Shown: positions 21,358-34,519, counted from the first letter of the stretch. The stretch is 64,000 nt of DNA from Fistularia commersonii (GCA_037954325.1 JBBMNZ010000001.1:19054258-19118257), one strand, 5' to 3'. Translations and numbers: made by a program. Notes: a model not told the origin generated them from the letters alone.

Positions 21358-24300
21358 ATGCCGTCCGACCGACCCTTCAAACAGAGGAGGACTTTCGGTG
21401 AGGAAACCCTGCCAGCCCAGTTGCAAACCGGCCTGTAGGCTGATCTGTGTTGACATCGATTACGCTGAAATAAAAGTAGTTGCGGGAAAACACTGGATAG
21501 AGCCTGCTGTCGAGCTCCCAGTCAGTATGACATCCGTCTGTCCGTATCAATGAACCTTTACACGTTCAATTCACGGATATTCTGCTGTCAGGGGTCCGTT
21601 TGGCGGCGTTCGCTCCGGGGCCTGTCGTTATCGGGGTCTTGACGAGCTAGCTAGCGTAGCATGAGCTGTTTACCATAAAGTGCTGACACATCCTGGCTAA
21701 ATTTACGGTGCAACTAGCTGACCGTTACATTTCCGGAGCCCGAAAACAACATATATGCCACATTCAGTGGCGTTTCATTTCTTAGAAAGGCGTCGGCTTA
21801 GTCCTTCATTTTGTCCCTGTGACAGGTGAAGATGACATCCAAATGTTGTACCGAAGTGACTTTGCTTAAACGCGTTTCATGGTCAAGTAAAGTAATTTTT
21901 CATTGCTGGCTACAATCAGGGGAGGTAGAACAAAATGCTTGGTTATGAGCGGTAATTTACCCAAAGTTAAATAAGCCATTACCTTATATACGAACCAAAA
22001 ATCCTGATCGGGATAGCGTTGAAAATAAATTGCTTTTATTACTTCAAAAACTCAAGATTCAAAACGTTTATTGTCACCTGTACAGTGTAGAGGCTAGTTT
22101 CCAAGTACAGTGAAATCCCTACTTTGCTGTCCGCGGTGCATTGGGATTTGTGCTGGGATAAGAGTGTAAACATTGTTATAAATATGATTATATGTATGAA
22201 AGTGAACATTGCAATAAAACAGTGTGTAAAGTACAGTACAATAAGACGTTTTGAGCGCAGCTTGGTGTGCAACTCACCAAGTGCAGGTGTAAGGATTAGT
22301 AAAATGAAGTGGCAGTAGACTTTACATGTGCTGAAAATGTAACTATTAGCAAAAACATACTCAATAATCAATTGTTTTTTCTAAAATAAGCCAATATTTG
22401 CTTAAAGTCTGGAAGATATCTTCTCCTATAAATGAGCAAGGAATTACCTTGAAAACAAAACATAACTTTCAACAAGACATCATTTGGAGAAAAAAAAGTC
22501 ACTACCACATTAAACCCAGCTTACATTAGATTTCATTATTTGAAAATTAGCCTTTTGAGTTGGTAATTTTATACCAAGCTTCCTTATGACATTTATGTTT
22601 GTCTTAACAGCTGACCGATGCAAAGAAGTACAGCAGATCCGCGAGCAGCATCCCAACAAGATCCCAGTACGGTTTGATAGTTCACTGTTGGTTTTGTTTT
22701 TCCCCTTTCCCTTTAGTGAGTGTTATGAATCACCTGCAGCTGTGTGTTCACTGCCAATATCAGCTTCCCATTAGCAAGAAATTACTGTAGTGACCATGAA
22801 ATTAATTACGGGGTAATAGTCAACAAAATTGCCTTAACTTTTGTGGAAAAGTCTTGATTACCTGGATGACTGGAATAAAATTATCTTTAATTTAGCATAG
22901 GAAATACTATAGAATTACAGAAAAAGAAATGATAACAAAGTGGCCAAAAAAAGAACAACAAAAACTGAAAACTCTGACCATTCTTTTAGATTTATAAATA
23001 CATTACCATAAGACTTTAAATACACTAGTGTTTTGAAATAAGTCATTTTGTGAAATAAATACCAAAGCTTTGGAGAATCATGAAATCTAGACAGGCCTTC
23101 AAATTAATGTGGGCTAAGATACGTTTCTTGTTTATAATCAGAATCATCATTGCAGTTTAGCATGGAATTACCTTGAAATTGGAATCAATTGATTGAATGT
23201 CATAAAACAAAGATTCCCAAATATGAGCATGAAATTATATTTAATATTGATCCTGATGGTGGTTTAAAAAAAGCTAGCCTAAGCTTTGAAAAAAAAAAAC
23301 AAAAAAAAAACAATTACCTATAAAGACCAGACAGAAATAACCAATTATTTACCTATAAAATGAGGAAGCAAAAAGTTTCTTGATTCAGTGACAATGTTAG
23401 GAGAGGGAGTTTAATCCTGTTCGTGTGTGTGTGTGTGTGCGTATGTGTCATCAGGTCATTATTGAGAGGTACAAGGGTGAAAAGCAGCTGCCAGTTCTGG
23501 ACAAAACCAAGTTCCTGGTTCCAGACCATGTCAACATGAGTGAATTGGTCAAGATCATCAGGTTAGTCCAAAACCTAGAGGTAGTTGGTTACAATTCACA
23601 TCATTTGTGACATTAAACACTCTTTACAATACTGTAATATAAATAAACCAATATTCATTTTAACGTTAACTATGACTTTTGATTCCACAATATGTGGTTT
23701 AATATTCTTCCAACTTTATTCATTTCTTATTTTTTGCTGTATTCCTTGCTATTATGTAAATGTTGATCAGGTTATCTTGCTGTGAAAAGCTTAATAAGAA
23801 AAGGTCAAATAACAGATTTTTGATGTAATGATTATTTCATACAACTACTGTTAACATACAAGGAGTTTCTGTCACATGATTTGATCTTATCTTAAAAAAC
23901 TTAAAATTGAAGGTCCAGAAATACAGGACAAACAAACTAAATTCAGAAAAAAAAGAAATTGCCTAATGATAAAATGATAAAGAAATTAGTAAAACATTCA
24001 AATATATTTTACACCAAGATCTAACAAGGAAATTCACTTGAACAGTATTTTATACCAAAGATTAAAAAGCAGCAAAACATTACATGGAAATTTCTAAAAA
24101 TTGGAAAGGAATTTCCTGAAAATTAGAAATGAATTAAAAAAAAAAAAAAAAATCACTCACCATATCATTTCAACAAGCAAAAGCTGAAATATAGCCCGCA
24201 AAACTACTTGAAGATAAAAAAAAACAAAACTCAATTATTAAAAAAAAAGAAGAATAAGTGACAAATACTCCAACTCCCTTTCAGGCGGCGCCTACAACTG

Positions 24301-24447
24301 AACCCAACACAGGCTTTCTTTCTGCTGGTGAACCAGCACAGCATGGTGTCCGTTTCCACTGCCATCTCTGAGATCTATGAGCAAGAGCGTGACGATGATG
24401 GATTCCTCTACATGGTCTATGCCTCGCAGGAGTCTTTTGGCTGCTAG
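21358..24447 (+). CDS. map1lc3a: MAP1LC3A, autophagy ubiquitin-like protein LC3A
   Basis: Exons 21358-21397, 22611-22666, 23455-23561 and 24285-24447 join in phase to 121 residues, the exact LC3A length. The product starts MPSDRPFKQRRTFADRCKEV, continues [20 protein letters not shown] and RRRLQLNPTQAFFLLVNQHS, and ends YASQESFGC. The N-terminal helices, the ubiquitin-like fold and the LIR-docking surface are intact. The penultimate glycine (Gly120) is where ATG4 cleaves and phosphatidylethanolamine is attached for autophagosome membranes; only one residue (Cys) follows it. LC3A rather than LC3B is indicated by that one-residue tail and by the DYNLRB1 neighbour. Exon 3 is preceded by a (GT)n tract instead of a strong pyrimidine tract. 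Confidence 0.97.
21398..22610 (+). other. MAP1LC3A intron 1
   Basis: Begins with a GC-rich stretch containing gagctagctagcgtagc (near 21645), then passes to AT-rich sequence. It includes dispersed repeat copy B at 22054-22270. No other exon is seen. Confidence 0.6.
22054..22270. repeat. Dispersed repeat (copy B), uninterrupted
   Basis: The same family as 8290-8790: tcaagattcaaaacgtttat at the start and taagagtgtaaacattgtta, then taaatatgattata, further in. It serves as the empty-site comparison for the hAT insertion in copy A. Confidence 0.65.
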
Positions 24448-25834
24448 GGGGACAGGAATTAAAGCAGGGGAGGACCTAAGCACTCCCATTACATTGGTCA
24501 GTAGATGAGAAGAGGCGCCAGGATGTTGGTTAAGAAACTTCCTGCTTTTATTTTGTAATGTTCTATAGATCCCTAATGACTTAGGTCTTAAATGGAGATG
24601 GGCTGTTTTCATTACAATGATTGGACTTTAACCAATCAGGTGATTTTACCCCTCTGCAAAGAAGAGACTTGGAGTGTTGACTTTCTTTTTAGCTTTTTTT
24701 AAACTTTTTTTATTTTGTGTCTTTAGTAAGATTCCCTTGTTCTTGTGTCACTAACTACAACATCCTGTCAATATAACGTGTTGTGACACAAGCCCTCTGT
24801 CATGTTTATACTACATGCCAAGTTACACCTTGACCATGTTGACACTTTCCGTCCACAAAATCTGTTGAGGACTTCATCATGCTGCAGTAGCTTAACTCCA
24901 GTAAATACATCAGAGAGGCAGTTTTTAACTGGCAGTTTGCAGAAACTCTAATGAGCAAAATATTGTAATCTGGAGCATGATATGACATACAGTGTCATGT
25001 GTCATTAGCAACTTTCGCCTCACTCTTGACTACATCTTTCGGTCTTTTTGTGTAACCTGGGCACCCTAACATGAACAGTCTACCTGGTAAAGCATCTTTA
25101 CACTGACATGGGGTGAAAGAGCTCATCTTGTGGTTCATTTAATGCTATGTGATTTTGTGTTAGGGTTAGGCTGCCTTGAAGGACAGTCAGGCCGTAGCTC
25201 CTCACCTTTCGGTCTTTATCTGTGACATGGTCACCCTGACATGAACAGCCTACCAAGTAAAGGAGAGTCAGTAACATTTGGAAACAAGAAAGTCCAGGCT
25301 AGGAAATCATTGCGGGAGACATAAGGACCCTGTTGTCATGGTGGCAACCTCCCTGTCAAATTACAGAGGGACCTTTCTACCACTCCTGATTTATGTAATA
25401 TCATTTCACATTTTTATCACGAGACTCAATTTGGGATAAAGAGTTGTTGTGATTATACCTAAAAAGAACCTGATAACACCATTTTTAGTGCTAAAGATTT
25501 AATACCTACTCAGCAATTATTTCTGGTAGAAACTGCGCATGAGGACATGGGTGAGGGTGGCTGGTGTCAGATTAATAAAAATGTATTGAAGTTTGAAAAA
25601 AAAAAAGCTTGTTTTGCACAGAAATTAATATGAAAGTCACCTACTTGATTGATGTCAGAGATACCGTTATTTTTAATTTAGCTGTTTGTTTTCTTGAGAA
25701 CATTGACATTTCCAAACCAAAGTGTCAGTTCAAAAAACAAGTGCTTAAAATCATCATAATCTGTTATTTGTTTGTATGTATGTTTGTTTGGCTGTAAATA
25801 GATGTGTTTATTCTGAGCTTTTGCCAAGAATAAA
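24448..25834 (+). terminator. MAP1LC3A 3' UTR and poly(A) signals
   Basis: Likely 3' UTR with AATAAA at 25574-25579 and at 25829-25834. It contains two related segments of about 60 bp at 25033-25092 and 25203-25262, each running ctttcggtctt ... caccct(a/g)acatgaacag ... gtaaag. No ORF of interest. Confidence 0.55.
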
Positions 25835-26349
25835 AAATGCTGCCTTTAAAAAGTATTTTTGTGACATGGATGTTTGTTTTGTAATCACTGTGACCTGGGT
25901 ACTCAGAAGAGCGACCCCCCCCCTTACCAGTTATTATCTCAGGTAAATAACTTAGATATAAATATCCATGTTAGTCCTTATTTTCTCACACTTCTTTGTG
26001 TAAGGTGTTTTGTTGTCTGAGGTCGTCACATCATTGGAAATTTGTTTCTCATTATATATGTTTTATTAAAAAATTTATTTCACGGCACCACCGTTTTTGG
26101 TGGAGGGGTTTGCATGTCCCGATGATCTTAGGGTCGTTGGTAGTGTCGCCAGAACCCAGACCTTTTTAACCATCTTGATGTCTTCAGCACCAGGGATAGG
26201 AGTGGATATTAGGACACAACCATACAGGCAGATGGGTTTTCGCACTTCCGACTTCACCGATATGCAGAAACGTCTGACAAGGCACGCGCAGGGTGACTGC
26301 TTCTTCTTCTTCTATACAACTGGTGTATAGATGGTGTACGGGAGGTGGT

Positions 26350-27420
26350 CTCATGGGGTTTTTCACCGGTTCTCCAGCATTTTCCAATAAAATGCAGAGG
26401 GAACTTCCTGCCTACTGCTGTATATATTCCACCGCAAGTGAAGGCAACAGAAGCCCTTGAGGAACTATACACCACCACCAGTGTTTATCAGGATAAATAC
26501 CTTCAGGCAATTTTAACCACTGCAGCCTCAAAGCAGTATTGCTGAAGTGCCATCAGCACATTATATGACCCACCAGAGGTGACAAGACTGTACCCCTGGT
26601 ACTTCACCGTCAAGGGAGCATATAATATCTATCCCTCTGCCTGACTTTGGGAAGTTGGACCATTCATCTGAGCTCATGTGAGCGTCTGTGTTGACACCTG
26701 TATACCTACCTGGATAATCTGCTCATACCCAAATCAGAAAACGTGGATGAGCGGAACTGTTCACCGGAGACCGAGAAAGATCTGCAGCTTTTGAAGCAAA
26801 GGATGATAAGCTGAATAAGGAGGCCAGGTATGAGCTGAGAAATGCTATCAAATCAGCAAAAGATCAACACCCGCTGAAATTGAAGCAACATTACAGCAAT
26901 AGCGATGCAAGGCGCATGTGACTGGGATCTTTTAAGATCTAAAGGGCTACAAGGACAAGCTGAGCAGACCTATCAACACTACTGATTCCTTCTTGTAACA
27001 TCTCAGCTGATTATATGCTTGTCAATGAGATAGTGCGAAGCTGCTTTGTACAGACTGAAGAAAGCCATTAGAACAGCCAAGCGGCAGAACAGATAGAAAT
27101 TGGACGGCTTCTACTTCACTGTTAACCCTGGATGCGCAGACAGCATGCCGGACGACCTCAACATCCCAGTCACAACACAGAGGTGAGTCACACACACAAT
27201 GGGACCTGCGACCCTTCCTCTCGCTCCCCTCCGAACTGTATCATCAGACCAGGCACACAGAGCGCTGAAAAGGATAACCCCTCCAAGGCAGCAGATCAGA
27301 CAACATCCAATGCCAATGAGCTGGCCGATGTTCTCACCGCCATATTCAACGCCTCCCTCAGCCAGAACACCATCCCCACCACCTTCTGGCCGACACCTTT
27401 ATAGCTTCCTCAGGCTAGCC
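26350..27420 (+). pseudogene. Decayed L2/jockey-like LINE
   Basis: Ordered relics of one LINE coding region. The endonuclease part includes FLPTAVYIPPQVKATEALEE (about 26400-26460) and LGKLDHSS-like words near 26650. A linker-like part carries EARYELRNAIKSAKDQ (about 26820-26870). The reverse-transcriptase start shows RALKRITP (about 27262-27290) and ANELADVLTAIFNASLSQNT (27314-27373). Stops and frameshifts are frequent, so it is an old, dead copy. The clade is assigned by recalled motif resemblance only. Confidence 0.7.
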
Positions 27421-28339
27421 TTAAGTCTTACATCTGCTAGGTGGCATAAAAGAGCAGTTGATGCTCTTCGCATAAAGGTTTAGAGTCCACTGGAAACAGA
27501 TGATCGTCAACATACTGTAGAAGTACGACATCTTCTGGTGGTTCATAATTAGATGAATTAGATTACCTGTCTGGTCCATCTGCATTCTTGATTTTTAAAT
27601 GTGAATGCAAGTCCTGGTTGTGTTTCGGGGTGGACTGATACAGAGAAGAAGGCTGAGCATAGATCTATGACTGTGAAATATGTTGCTGATGCTGGAATTG
27701 CAGTGAGAACTGACTGCATATCCGGCACCAGTGGTGGTGAGGGAATTACCGTCTCATTGATTTTTCTAAGTCTTGTGAAATCTCCTGACTCCTGGTTTAC
27801 CCAGTTTGTGAACTGGGTTTACCGGAGTATTTTAAGGAGATGCGGTAGGAACGATAATGCTTGATTCTAATGGGGCATTAATGACATGTTCGCAATCCTT
27901 CCCTGTCCTGCGTCCTGGATTGAGCGATTTCATTGTCGACTGATACGGGGTAGTCAATTTTTCCTGATGCTGCCCACAACTCTGGAAAATCTACCCTTTT
28001 TACACAAACGGTAACTGGAGGTGAGATAGGAATTTCAGTACATTGTTTAGTCAGGTCGGGAGGAACATCAGAATTGTATGATAACACTAAAGGCTCACTG
28101 ATTCTTGTGCCGCTATCATGTTAAGCAGAAGAAGCTGCATGATGTGATACGTACCCTCTTCCACTGTCTGCGGTAATGGATTTTGCACTTTCTGTCTGCA
28201 TAGAGTTCTGTGAGAATACCTAGAAAGTCGGTTTCACCTTTCCTGATCCGAAATCGAATGTTGCACTGTTAGTTCTCAGTTTATTGTATTTTTGTACCGT
28301 TGCCTTTATATTTGTTTGGTTATTTTGTTTTTTTGACAG

Positions 28340-28603
28340 AGGAAAGTGATACTCTGCATGACTGTAATTCTCAGTGGTGACCGACCACATCAATCCAAGC
28401 CATTAAGAACAATCGAGCGCTCCATTCTCTGGACGATTTGCTTGCAGCTTCCACCAGATGACCACGAGTTGTCAGTGTTTGCCAACAGTCCAAAAAGATG
28501 CCGGTGGTTCATTGAAGCCCCTGAATGGTTCGGACGTATGAATAAGAAGGTAAATGGTTGTGTGTCTCTATATGATGTGAATGAGAGGGTGAAAGTTGTA
28601 TAA
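28340..28603 (+). other. Unrecognised open frame with exon-like borders
   Basis: After a pyrimidine-rich tract ending ttttgacag, the frame reads RKVILCMTVILSGDRPHQSK, then LRTIERSILWTICLQLPPDD, then RCRWFIEAPEWFGRMNKK. A possible donor (aagaag|gtaaat) follows at 28550. If it is an exon it would be 28340-28549. I do not recognise the protein, see no partner exon, and note that a dispersed repeat begins just downstream. It could be a relic of a transposon or of a gene, or chance. Confidence 0.25.
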
Positions 28604-28616
28604 GTTGCTCTCTGAG

Positions 28617-28713
28617 TGATCCAGGGTGAATTCCACCTCTTACCCAATCCCAGCTGGGATAGAGTCCAGTGCCATGACCCCGAGTGCAGGATAAGTGAAA
28701 AAGATGATGGATG
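28617..28713 (+). repeat. Dispersed teleost repeat fragment
   Basis: atccagggtgaattccacct ... cccagctgggatagagtcca ... gagtgcaggataagtgaaaa: the common fish repeat also present at 30325-30445 and, inverted, at 6090-6620. Confidence 0.65.
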
Positions 28714-30324
28714 TTCCTGTTCCATTCAATCTATGAACAGCCATAGAAAATACACTGTCAGAAGTCAAATGAGGGGCCGAACAAGCATTTAAATAATATA
28801 TACTGTCGCAACCCTGCTGTACCGTTGAGAGGAATTTTCAGTGTTTTGTTACTTTCTTCTGGTTGTGATTGTGTTTTTGGATGAGAGAGCGAGGTAACAA
28901 ATTTTTGGGCGGCTGTCGTATCTGATTTGTGGACGAAACTGTTCGAATAAAAGAAGAGTTTGATAGCAACCACTTGTAATTGTTGAACATGTCCTGTCAG
29001 ATATTACAATACATTTGATTGGAAATGTTGAAATTCTAAATACAAGTCAGAGTTTAATGAGTTCAACTAAAATAAAGTCAATGAATACAATTAATTTAAA
29101 TCCAGTCAGTTTACTAGGTACAAAAAAGTCCTATTTAAATATCCAGCCTGCTAAGAACATGACTGTTGTTTTCAAATAAATAATAACCTGTTCCTATGAA
29201 AGTCATCACTTTACTGCCGTCTTCATTAAAATCTGCTCTCTACAGGATCAAATTTATCTCAGGGTGTCAGCGGGTCAGAATTTGATAATCACCTGCTTTT
29301 ACTGATTCACCGAATCAAAAATATGACCGGCAGGATGTTGGATGTGAAATGTCTGATTATGGAAAAGGGGACCCTCCTGTGAATCCGGAAACGGTCTTTT
29401 ATTGCAGCGGTTATGTCATTTGTTATGAGCACTAGTTTCATACATACTGATAGTTTATTCAATAGATTTCAGAGGGAGCAGTGAACCAAGTTCTGCTGGT
29501 TTTGCAGCTGAGCAGAAGTGTGTTAATACGTTTTCATGTAACTTTGCTCAAGTGGTGAAAATTTTCAGCCTCAATCAGTGCTGAGAACATTCATTTTGAT
29601 CTGAAGAATGTTGTAGCCATACAATATCTTCACCGTTGTTCAATGCTTATTTTACTGTTCATTCACACTGGATGCTTGCCTCAGTTTTGTGCGTAGAAGC
29701 GTTAAAACTACATGTAATTCTGTCAGTGTTGATGCCAGTGAAGATGCTACTGAGGAGCCACAGCAGCTGGAGCTCCAGAACCCTGCAAGCACATTCATAA
29801 AAGTGTTTGTTTGGGTTTGGGTTAGTTGTTAAAGGAACCTATGCAGAATCTGAAGATGTTGCAGAGTAGAAAGTCATTTCCCTCTCCAGCTTGCTTCATT
29901 GTGAAAAAATGCAGAACTTCAGATTCCTCCCAATATTTATGAAAGTTGTTTAGTTTTTCAGGATGGCATTTCATTGATCCAAAGTTCTTGCGTTCCTTTC
30001 ACAGCTCACTAACCTGAAATCCCACATGGAACCACAATTTGCACATTGCTTAATTTCTAACCATGCACATGTGTACTTTGTAAGTTGTACTTTATATACA
30101 TTGTATAATTTTATACGCTATATTTGTTTTAATGTATCTTAATAATATACCCAAGAATGGGTGGAATTTAAGGACGGCATGAAGGACGCGAGTTTGATTT
30201 TGACAGACCTTTCTATGAGCAGTTTGCATGTTTCCTCTGAGCTCTCAGCAAAATCATGCAGGTTGAGTGGGAAAATTGCCCTTTTGTGCAAAGGAGAGCA
30301 TGAAAGGTTTTGTTTCCATACCCA

Positions 30325-30445
30325 GCCCTGAGATTGACTGGTGACCAGTCCAAGCTATACCCTGCCTCACACCCCATTAAAGCTGGGATAGACTCCAGCA
30401 TCACCCACAGCTCCAAGTGTAGGATAAGGGATGGAGAATGCATGG
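30325..30445 (+). repeat. Dispersed teleost repeat fragment
   Basis: gagattgactggtgaccagt ... agctgggatagactccagca ... gtgtaggataagggatggag: same family as 28617-28713, in the downstream flank/3' region of UBR7. Confidence 0.7.
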
Positions 30446-30729
30446 ATATTAGCTTCACCTAAAACCGATACAAAGCACCGCCCCTGAGTGTTAAATGGAT
30501 GTTTTTGAACGTGGTCTTTTGACAAATAAACTAAAGGTACGCCGAACTTGAATGAAATCATACAAAAGTGTTTGTTAATTGACATGAAGTTGCATTTAGC
30601 TTCACTAAAAGTTTTTCTGTTGCCCCCTCCAAAGGTACGGAGCAACAGTCACCCAGAACCGACCCCAGAACACACTTTGCCAGGATGAAACCCACTTCAT
30701 TCAGCAGGATTGTGTGGTGAAAGAAAACT

Positions 30730-31084
30730 TTATTCTTAAAAAAAAATCTCAGTAAACATTTCTGTAAACTTTCTGACATTCAAGTGAAATGACTGAAGAT
30801 TCTTCTAAGCATCCACAGCTGAAACAAGGATCCTACAGTCAAAGAAGTCTTTCACATAAAAAGCAATATTTTTTTCAAATGACAACCGTCTATTTGATCA
30901 ATGACATTTAAAGAATTTACGTAAACCCGTATGAAACTGGCAACTCTCCTCAGACCACACAGAGCAATACTTCACAGATGTATGTTCTTTGCAGTCATTG
31001 GTCGCAGCAACTAAGTCCTTTATTAAATGCTCAAAGTACCATGTGAACTACAGAACAAAGAGACGCAGTGGCGAAGGCAGCTCC
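30730..31084 (-). terminator. UBR7 3' UTR and poly(A) signal
   Basis: On the minus strand AATAAA lies at 30735-30730, about 350 bp after the UBR7 stop, giving a compact 3' UTR. Nothing else is seen in it. Confidence 0.6.
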
Positions 31085-34000
31085 TCACTGGTACAAAGCA
31101 TCCATTCTGGATCTTTTTCTGGCCTTCAGCTCCTCAAAAAACTGATACACAGCTTCAGGTGTGACCACCTGGAAGATCAGATTTGCACAAAAGCAGTTGT
31201 GATATGATGACACTAACCATTAATACATGGTAAAGTACATTGTTATCTAGTCAAACATCCGGTCTGTTGGCATTTGGACATGAATTTTACCTTTCCTTCT
31301 TCTGCGCATTGTTGTAAAAATGAAGTGATTCCTCTCGCCAGCTCATTGAAGCCTAAAGGACGACACCACAATGACTCAAGAATCACCTGGAAAGATCCTG
31401 TGGAAAATGGACAAGGTGCTTTTGGATTTATTGAAGATCTCACCATAAATGAACTCCAGCTGCTGTTGTCTGTCCATTGAGCTGGTCAGTGCCGTCAAAG
31501 GGTGCTGCTTCAACGGTGCCTCCAAACCTCTCTTCTCGTAGGCCAGGACCGAGTCAGATTGATCCATGAGAAACTGCACTTGGGCGGCCACGTAAGCCCT
31601 CTGTGAACCCATGGGTAGAGTGAAGAAATGTCTGCTTCAGCCAAGGAGGAACAAACCGAATGCAGAGGGAATACTTTGCTCTTTGTTGATGCCGACATTA
31701 AAAGCTAAATTTGCCCTTTGACCGACCTTGCAGCTCGTGCACGTGCAGAGCTCGGAGCGCCAACTGTAAGGCCAGAACACGGCTCCCTGGCGCCGCCTCT
31801 CCCGCCTCTGGGCCTGCAGCTCTTTCAGTTTGCAGACAGCAGGTTTGGCCACGGGTGCCGCAGAACTGCAGACCATCTCCTGGTGGGTTCGTTTACAGGA
31901 AGAACCCCCATCTGCCTCTGCCTGAGAAACAAACATGAAATGAACACACTGTTATGGGAAGGGGAAACGCTCAGATGTTGTGAAAGATCTCCACTCACTA
32001 CTAGACCGAATGGGGGGGGGGGGGTTGATGGCAACAGACGTGATGATGGAAATCCCGTTTACAGTAAGCATCCCAGTAGACCTCGGCTGTCAGAGCGCCC
32101 AGCAGTCTGGGGAAGGCTCAGAAGCACAGGCCCTCTGCGCTACCCAGTGGCAGCATGGGAACTAACGGCTGCCAATTATGTACAGGGTTTTCTGTGGGTA
32201 TCAGCTAATCTAATTTAATGCTATATTATGCACATTTTAATGCCACTTTAGACAAATTGAATGCCGACGTCCAACTGCGGATACGCTTATTTATAATAAT
32301 GTCAATCATTTCCATCTGGAATTGATTTCCCTACAGTAGCAGATGTGTACATATGACCTTCTGAGCAACGATGGGACTACAGAAATACATGGATGCAACT
32401 TTTTGGATGATTACCGTAATTTCCGGACCATCAAGCGCACCTCAATATAAGCCGCACCGGCTAGCCGATCGCTATCTTGGGCCTCCTCCTAGGCACTAAA
32501 ACCGTCAATCGTTTTCTTCGATGTCGGAGTTGAATGGACTCAGAATTTCCCGGTCATTTCATCGGTCCGATGTGACAAGGATAAATGCTTTAGTGGTGTG
32601 AAACTTGTTAGCCCTCCCCCTTCCAAAATCCATAAATTAGCCCGATCATTGTTTAAGTGAAAAAAGTTGCAGCTTATTGTCTGGAAAATACGGTATTAGT
32701 GCATATTTCTTAATTTTCCTTTTTGCTCCAACTGTGTCTCAAGTTTTTCAGTTCAAGGCATTTGTCCTCCTCTTCAGAGTATTTGACTTGGTGATCATTT
32801 GAGCCATGAGTGCACTGCCAGTATTGTTTCCACAGCCTTTTTTTTTCTCAGTGCTTCCTGCTCATCCTCCAATGCTTGTTTTTTTTAGGCCCATCCATTG
32901 CACCCTCTCGCTTCATCCTCACTTCATCGAGGTACATCCTGTATTTTGTCCTTTTGTGAGGGACACTTTGAAAACACCTCCGCAAGCTCTGACCTTGTCA
33001 CAGAGTAGTCTGTTGTGGCACCTGTTGTGTTGGCAACAGGAGCAGTTGCTTTGTCGGCCCTGGCAAACAAATCCACAAGTCAACCGCTGCCTCGTTTTTG
33101 CCAACTTATGATCTTCTGATCGCAAGTGTGATTGAACGATGTTGATGTCCATTGTGCAAAGTTTACATGTTTTGCACACTCTACTAAACCCCTCTCCTGG
33201 TTTTCTTCCGACAGGCTTTAACCAGCCTCAGAACTATTCTTCATCCAACCACTTTAGTGAAAAGTTACATTTTCCTGACACAACATTACTCTGCTATTTT
33301 GCAACGCTCAACACCCCGCAGCATCAGATCTGCAGCCGTTAACAGAAGCCAGTCATCATCAGTGATTTGGTAGCCTATCGAAACCCTTCAAAACTTTTCT
33401 CCATCCTTTGGAATCATACAAAGCTCCTCTCTCATCTGATATTCAAGACGTTCCCTCTCTGGGAGTCTACATTCAGAGTGGGAAAGGTAAACTCACAAAC
33501 TGGACCTGACAGCATCGAGGATGCACAACATTAGAAAAGGTCATTTTCACAGTGACTCTGTAACAGAGTCCACCCACCAAGAGTTGAAAGTAAAAGTAAA
33601 AAGTGAAAGTAAAACAAAACAAACGCTTAAATATGCAAACAGAGAGTAAATCTGGCCACTGAACAAAGAAATACATGAAGTTTGTGGCCATTTTGAAGCA
33701 GTAATGTAGATGACAAGATCAACTAAACAGTCGATTTTTATACCCGAAGATACTTCGTATATCGATTTGCTTCACTGAGATGGAAACCTGGAGTGAAAAG
33801 GGGCTAGGAGGGGGTCGGCCCAAGGCTATCTCACCCCCTGGTTTCTGCAGTCATCTCCACCGGGCTGGGTTTCCTCTCTGGTTTCCTTCAGCTCAGAATC
33901 TCCTTGATGTTCTTCTGCTGCCGCCTCCGCCTCCTCCTCCTCCTCCTCCTCAGGCGCCACTGAATCAGGAAGACAAAAGAGTTGCTGCCCTTGTTTCTGC

Positions 34001-34481
34001 ATGTGGCTTTTTTACTGTTTAGAGTCTGCATGTGTGGAAAAATAAAATGAGATACCTGCAAAGTGAGCAGCATAGGTCCACAGAAAGGGGGCCTTGTCCA
34101 TGCATCCCTGGCAAACCATCTCCTGCAGCTCCTCTGGTTCAGCTGGAGTGCAGCCTAAGTGCTGGCAGAAAAACAGGTGGATGAATCAAAGTGGACTTGC
34201 GGATGCAACAGAAGTACTTACTGTAACCTACTCTGGTATGGAACCAGTCCTCACAGATGACACACTGGATCATCTCATCGTTGACCTGAGAAGTGATTAC
34301 AGAGTTAGAAGACCTAGGAACCAAGAGTTCAGGAAAGAGCATGACAAGAACAGGAGAACCTGGTCTTCGGTGTCTGGGTAAGGCCGGTCACATGTGCAGT
34401 AGCGGTCATGGAAGTTATGATTGTACCGGTTCTTTTTGTTCTCCTTCTCTTTCTCCTGAGAAGATAGATGGGCTGGTCAGA

Positions 34482-34519
<38 letters not shown>

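Larger units (their letters stand above)
27421..30729. other. Spacer up to UBR7 3' end
   Basis: No recognised gene. It holds an unrecognised open frame at 28340-28603, dispersed-repeat pieces at 28617-28713 and 30325-30445, and otherwise AT-rich sequence. Confidence 0.5.

Noticed and set aside
21149..21553. 134-codon open frame over the MAP1LC3A first exon
   Set aside because: It is in a different frame from the clear MAP1LC3A start at 21358 and covers the promoter. A shadow frame.
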